Source: Haloparvum alkalitolerans (lineage in GTDB: Archaea > Halobacteriota > Halobacteria > Halobacteriales > Haloferacaceae). From it: a stretch of 64,000 nucleotides of DNA. How positions within the stretch are numbered: position 1 is the stretch's first letter; every line of letters starts with the position of its first letter. Below the pieces are notes generated by a model, which had not been told where the DNA came from, did not search any database, and saw only the letters and a program-made list of their open reading frames with translations. Location: assembly GCF_050122995.1 (NCBI RefSeq), contig NZ_JBNLIA010000002.1:124001-188000 (forward strand). Direction: 5' to 3'. Below are positions 60,028 to 64,000 of the stretch, one piece after another. The translations under genes and the position numbers were made by a program.

Positions 60028-62068
60028 GGCTATCAGCGTGCGTCACGACGCCGTGCTTCAGGGCGGACTGGACACGAGCGTCGACGTGCTGATCGGCTCC
60101 GCCGGCGTCATCGGCGCGGTCGTGATCGGCATCCTGATCGGCGGTTGGCTCGTCGAGCGGCGTCCGCGGAACGACCCCGAGGTCGATCTTTCGCAGTTCA
60201 TTGATCCCGAGCAGATCGCGACCGCGCCGGACGATGGACGTGCGTTCGATGACGTGGCCGACCGCCATGCCGACACGGTCGCCCCCGACGCCATTGAGTG
60301 GGAGACGCGCGTCGCCCGGGTTGGCGACGACTGGACATCGACACTGTACATCGCCGACTGGCCGGACTACCCGAGTGACGGCTACCTCAGCGAGCTGTTC
60401 ACCCTCACGGACGTCCGCTTCGACCTCACCGCCCACGTCCGGCCCAAGGACCAGGCCCGGGCTCGCGACGAACTGCAGACGGTCGCGGACGATCTGAAGG
60501 TGGACGCGGATCTCGAAGGAAGCGTTCGGAGCACCTACCTTCACGAGCGGGCCAACGAAGCGGCCGCGACCTATCGCGCCGTCGAAAACGGCCAGCGCGT
60601 CTTCGCACAGGCGATGCAGGTCACCGTCCGCGCCGACTCCCGTGAGGAGCTCCGGAACGCCGTGCGCACCGTGAAGCGTCGCCTCCGCGAGTCGCCCGCC
60701 GACCTCACGCCGAAAACCGCGATCTGTACGCAGGATCTCGCGCTGCAAGCGGCCGCGCCGATCGGCGACAACCCGTTCGGGCGCGACGCGATCGCGCTCG
60801 GTGGCGCGGTCGGCGCGCTCCTTGCGTCTCCCCATTCGCCAACCCTGCTCGAACCGGGCGGCGTCGAAGTCGGCGTCCATCGCCACACCGATAGTCCCGT
60901 GGTTGTCGACCCGTTCGCGCGCGAGAACGGCTACGCCATGTTCACGGTCGGCGACCCAGGGTCAGGGAAGAGTTTCAGCGCCAAACAGCAGTTCATCCGC
61001 TCCATCGCGCAGTCGGAGGACCGCATCGGCGTGATCCTCGAACCGCTGAACGACTGGACCGGCGTCGCGGACGCCCTTGACGCCCGCCGCATCACGGTCG
61101 GGGGCACGCTCGGGCTGAACCCACTCGAGATCCGGCCGACGCCCGAGCACGTGCAGCGCCGCCTCGGTGCCGACGCGAGCCCCTTCACCGAGAAGAAGGA
61201 CAGCGTGCTCAGCTTCCTCACCAACTTCTTCGCGCTTCGCGGGGTGGACCTCATGGACCGGCGCACGACGCTCGAACTCGCGGTCGACGCGGCCTACCGC
61301 GACCGCGGCATCACCGAGGATATCGCCACGCACAGTCGCGAGAGTCCGACGATGACGGACGTGATCGACGTCCTAGAGGGGCTCGTTGAGGACCCGGACG
61401 AGTACGTCCTTCGGACGGACGCGGAAGCGGACAAACTCCAAGCGGACGCGACGTGGCTCATCGACCAACTCCGGCCGTTCGCGGAGGGTGGCCGATTCGA
61501 GAACCTCGGCCGCGAGACGGCGTTCGACATTCGTGACGAGGACCTCATCTACCTCGACCTCGCCCAGCAGGAGGGGAGCCTCGGCGGACAGACGAGCCTC
61601 CTGATGCAGTTGCTCGTCTCGCTCGTCTACGAGCGCGCCAAGGAGACGCCGAAGGAGGTCGTGTTCGTCATCGACGAGGCGCGCTACCTCTTCACTGATG
61701 CCGCGAGCCTCTCCTACATCGAGACGATTTTTCGACACCATCGGCATCACAATCTCTCTATCCGACTCGTCACCCAGACGGTCGACGAGTTCTTCCAACA
61801 GCCCGAGGCCGAGATGATCCTCGACCAGTGTGCGATCAAGCAGTTCCACCGCCTCGACGGCATGGACGAGGACTGGGCCGCCGAGTTCGGGCTGAATCAC
61901 GCCCAAATGCGCTACGTCCAAGACGCGATTCCCGGCAATGAGGAGACCGGCTACGCCGAGGCGCTCATCGGCGTCGACGGGGAGTGGCGCGGTATCGAGA
62001 TCCGTGCCCTGCCGTTCGAACAGGAGGTGATCGAGAATCAATCGACGATCGACGGCAGATCGCCCTGA
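60020..62068 (+). CDS. VirB4/TraC-like conjugation ATPase
   Basis: A 682-residue P-loop ATPase of the VirB4/HerA-FtsK group that powers type IV secretion. One N-terminal membrane helix (VLIGSAGVIGAVVIGILIGGWL, about 22-43) is unusual for VirB4 but recurs in archaeal relatives. The VirB4 N-domain follows (TSTLYIADWPDYPSDGYLSELFTL; AQAMQVTVRADSREELRNAVRTVKRRL). Walker A GDPGSGKS is at 311-318, GVILEPLNDWTG follows it, and a helical insert lies at 380-480. Walker B VVFVIDE is at 547-553. The C-terminal part SIRLVTQTVDEFF, DQCAIKQFHRLD matches the RecA-motif of VirB4. It is the last gene of the six-gene operon; a 256-base gap with no gene follows. Confidence 0.88.
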   Translation: MREAISVRHDAVLQGGLDTSVDVLIGSAGVIGAVVIGILIGGWLVERRPRNDPEVDLSQFIDPEQIATAPDDGRAFDDVADRHADTVAPDAIEWETRVARVGDDWTSTLYIADWPDYPSDGYLSELFTLTDVRFDLTAHVRPKDQARARDELQTVADDLKVDADLEGSVRSTYLHERANEAAATYRAVENGQRVFAQAMQVTVRADSREELRNAVRTVKRRLRESPADLTPKTAICTQDLALQAAAPIGDNPFGRDAIALGGAVGALLASPHSPTLLEPGGVEVGVHRHTDSPVVVDPFARENGYAMFTVGDPGSGKSFSAKQQFIRSIAQSEDRIGVILEPLNDWTGVADALDARRITVGGTLGLNPLEIRPTPEHVQRRLGADASPFTEKKDSVLSFLTNFFALRGVDLMDRRTTLELAVDAAYRDRGITEDIATHSRESPTMTDVIDVLEGLVEDPDEYVLRTDAEADKLQADATWLIDQLRPFAEGGRFENLGRETAFDIRDEDLIYLDLAQQEGSLGGQTSLLMQLLVSLVYERAKETPKEVVFVIDEARYLFTDAASLSYIETIFRHHRHHNLSIRLVTQTVDEFFQQPEAEMILDQCAIKQFHRLDGMDEDWAAEFGLNHAQMRYVQDAIPGNEETGYAEALIGVDGEWRGIEIRALPFEQEVIENQSTIDGRSP

Positions 62069-62292
62069 ATGTGCACGAATTGGGGAACTACCGCATAGTT
62101 GCGGTGAACGAATGGGGATGGGAGATGGGGGAATCGAGCGGATCGCAGGGGTGGTTCACAAACGTGCCGGGAATCAGGGGCTTTGGGGGACATCCTCCAC
62201 CACCCGGCACGATCGGCCGTATTGGTTCCCTCATTGAAATACTTCTGGATCTGAAGAGTGGGCGGTTCTCCGTTCGGTTCCCTAACCGACTT

Positions 62293-62300
62293 GTTTTTAC
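62293..62300 (+). promoter_or_regulatory. TATA-like box before the DUF1616 gene
   Basis: GTTTTTAC lies 25-32 bases before ATG 62325 and sets that start. The rest of the gap 62069-62292 holds nothing I can support. Confidence 0.5.
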
Positions 62301-62324
62301 AGGGTGACCTGTATATCCAGCGTA

Positions 62325-63461
62325 ATGCTGGGTCGACGGGATCTGTGGCTGCTGCTTCCACGCCCAGTCCGTCGGCTGCCAGCCGATCTCGCCGCGGTCG
62401 TTCTGCTCACGCTCCTGACGCTCGCGTCCGTGTTCATCCCGATCGTGAACGAGACGCCGCTTCGCGTCGTGTTCGGGCTTGCGTTCGTGCTATTTCTGCC
62501 CGGCTACGCGTTCATCGCGGCGCTGTTTCCGGAAGAGGGAGAATCACCGACCACCTCGGAAGCGGGTGGGACCGCGGCGTCCGAACCGGACACAGACGAT
62601 GGGGATGATGCAGATGGCCCTGCCCCAGTTCCGGGGACGGCCGCGGCCGAGGAGGCGACCGCGGAGACGGCCGACACCTCCGCCGACGATCCGACCGCCC
62701 GCGCCGGTATCGACGGGATCGAGCGCGTCGCGCTCTCGTTCGGCCTCTCGATCGCCATCGTCCCGCTGATCGGGCTGGTGCTCAACTTCACGCCGTGGGG
62801 GATTCGGCTCGTTCCGATCGCGGTCTCGGTGTCGCTGTTCACCCTCGGCTGTGTCGTGGTCGCGGCCGTCCGTCGGTGGGAACTACCGCCTGAGGAGCGC
62901 TTTGTGGTGCCGTATCGCGAGTGGATCGCGGCCGGGAAGGCTGAGGTGTTCGAGCCTGAAGATCGGACTGACGCGGCGTTGAACGTGGTGCTCGGGCTGA
63001 GTATGCTGCTGGCCGTTGGAAGTGTGGGGTATGCGGTCGCCGTCCCGCAGGATGGCGAACAGTTCACGGAGTTCTACCTGCTGACGGAACAGCCGGATGG
63101 CGAGCTGGTTGCGGATGACTACCCTGAGGAGCTGGCGCTAAACGAGTCCGCGGAGCTCATCGTCGGCATCGGGAACAACGAACACAGCACCCAGAACTAC
63201 ACCGTTGTGGTCCAACTCCAGGAGGTCACGGTCGAGGGGAACACCTCGACGGTCGAGCGCCGTGAAGAACTCGGCCGGTATGGGACGACGCTCGAGCATA
63301 ACGCGACGGACCAGCGACCGTTCGTGGTGGAACCGACGTTCACGGGCACGGAGCTTCGCGTCCAGTTCCTGCTGTACATGGGCGAGGCACCAGCGTCGCC
63401 GACACGGGAGAACGCCTACCGTGACCTCCACCTCTGGATGAACGTTTCCAACCCCCAGTAA
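62325..63461 (+). CDS. DUF1616 membrane protein
   Basis: A 378-residue protein. Two N-terminal helices (LAAVVLLTLLTLASVFIPIV; LRVVFGLAFVLFLPGYAFIAALFPEE) carry the DUF1616 signature. An acidic Ala/Thr/Asp-rich linker follows (about 65-120). A second helix pair begins with GIERVALSFGLSIAIVPLIGLVLNFTPWGIRLVPIAVSVS. A further helix at about 215 precedes a C-terminal Ig-like domain (EELALNESAELIVGIGNNEHSTQNYTVVVQLQEV; TFTGTELRVQFLLYMGE). DUF1616 proteins often lie near surface-glycan or DUF58-type clusters. Function is not known. The gene precedes DUF58 by 62 bases. Confidence 0.88.
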   Translation: MLGRRDLWLLLPRPVRRLPADLAAVVLLTLLTLASVFIPIVNETPLRVVFGLAFVLFLPGYAFIAALFPEEGESPTTSEAGGTAASEPDTDDGDDADGPAPVPGTAAAEEATAETADTSADDPTARAGIDGIERVALSFGLSIAIVPLIGLVLNFTPWGIRLVPIAVSVSLFTLGCVVVAAVRRWELPPEERFVVPYREWIAAGKAEVFEPEDRTDAALNVVLGLSMLLAVGSVGYAVAVPQDGEQFTEFYLLTEQPDGELVADDYPEELALNESAELIVGIGNNEHSTQNYTVVVQLQEVTVEGNTSTVERREELGRYGTTLEHNATDQRPFVVEPTFTGTELRVQFLLYMGEAPASPTRENAYRDLHLWMNVSNPQ

Positions 63462-63523
63462 CGCGGTCGGCTGTCGCCGGAGGTGGAAAGGTTCAATGGA
63501 GTTGCCCGGAAGGGTGGGAACGG

Positions 63524-64000
63524 ATGGAGCTCACGCGTCGCTGGTGGCTGACCGCGGCCATCGGCCTCTGGCTGCTGGCCGTTGCCGTCCTTACCCAGCA
63601 AGCGGTGCTCCTGTATGGCGGCGCGGCGATCGCCGCGTGGCTCCTTGCGGTCACGCTGTGGAGCACGCAGTGGATACTCCGGACGAACACGGACCTGTCC
63701 GTTACGACAGAGCTGTCCCACGCGGTGACGCGGACTGATGAACCGGTGCAGGCGACGCTCACCGTAACGCGCACGGATACAGTCGGGGCGGTCGAGACGA
63801 CGCTCCCGCTTCCCCCGGGCGTCTCCTGTCCGAACGGGCCCCCCACGGTCACACTCGCCGCTGGCGAGCGGATCGCAGACACAACGGTGTCGCTGACGCC
63901 GACGGTCGTCGGGCAGTTCGAGTTGCCGACGCCCCGTATCACGTTCGCGGAGCCGTTTGGCTACTACACGCAGACGGTGGAGACGGGGTCGACGCCAGCG
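63524..64000 (+). CDS. DUF58 domain protein (N-terminal part, runs off the right edge)
   Basis: The 159 codons in the window encode two N-terminal helices (LTAAIGLWLLAVAVLTQQAVLLYGGAAIAAWLLAVTLW) and an Ig-like segment (SVTTELSHAVTRTDEPVQATLTVTRTDTVGAVETTLPLPPGV). This layout is the same as the N-terminal third of the complete DUF58 protein at 24051-25391. The core DUF58 motif itself would lie beyond the edge, so the call is by layout and neighbour (DUF1616). This would be the second DUF58 gene of the window, and a MoxR gene may follow outside. Confidence 0.7.
   Translation, partial: MELTRRWWLTAAIGLWLLAVAVLTQQAVLLYGGAAIAAWLLAVTLWSTQWILRTNTDLSVTTELSHAVTRTDEPVQATLTVTRTDTVGAVETTLPLPPGVSCPNGPPTVTLAAGERIADTTVSLTPTVVGQFELPTPRITFAEPFGYYTQTVETGSTPA

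Overview
The window is from a halophilic archaeon (class Halobacteria), most like a Halorubrum-type genome. It is GC-rich and its proteins are strongly acidic. Most transcripts look leaderless, with a TATA-like box 25-30 bases before the ATG or GTG. The Nuo operon is the archaeal type (fused NuoCD), the purine genes are archaeal forms (PurN fused to a cyclohydrolase-less PurH), and pantothenate synthesis uses the archaeal phosphopantoate ligase. No rRNA, replication origin or intact transposase was seen.

Region 1 (1-29583) is mostly housekeeping. It holds the start of a complex I-like operon (nuoA-B-CD-H, minus strand, running off the left edge), purK-purE, a type II NADH dehydrogenase-like flavoprotein, tyrA, an Rsm22-like methyltransferase, an M20 peptidase, phosphopantoate-beta-alanine ligase, a universal stress protein, a class I aminotransferase, a glutathionyl-hydroquinone-reductase-like protein, a Rieske protein, purNH, purB and tRNA-Ser(CGA). 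These are followed by a MoxR gene and a tightly overlapping DUF58/DUF4129 membrane cluster, and then a CNNM/CBS transporter. Purine genes recur along the segment: purE, purK, purNH, purB, and later a BMP-type nucleoside ABC importer.

Region 2 (29584-42670) is mixed. A CRISPR array (11 repeats, 10 spacers, haloarchaeal type I-B-like repeat) has no cas genes in the window. After it come GtrA and sulfatase-fold genes, an aldo/keto reductase, a MoaD/ThiS-fold protein ending in Cys-Cys instead of Gly-Gly, and a four-gene nucleoside-type ABC importer. A decayed second copy of the MoaD-like gene lies just after the importer. Beyond it base composition changes and a single-gene nuclease candidate appears, with a SAP-like segment and a FokI-like PD-(D/E)XK domain.

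Region 3 (42674-64000) is an accessory cell-surface island. It carries a 1435-residue beta-helix/PGF-pre-PGF surface protein, a Thr-rich stalk protein, a MacB/LolCDE-like ABC system, a secreted coiled-coil protein with a DUF4129-like tail, and a type IV secretion-like operon. That operon encodes a small two-helix membrane protein, a large anchored ectodomain protein, a Tat lipoprotein, a VirB6/TrbL-like membrane protein, a PrgI/VirB3-like protein and a VirB4 ATPase. DUF1616 and DUF58 genes follow and run off the right edge. No relaxase, VirD4 coupling protein, VirB11 or integrase was seen. The island may therefore be part of a conjugative element continuing outside the window, or a surface machine that uses T4SS-like parts together with MoxR/DUF58/DUF4129 partners. 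The second idea is inference.
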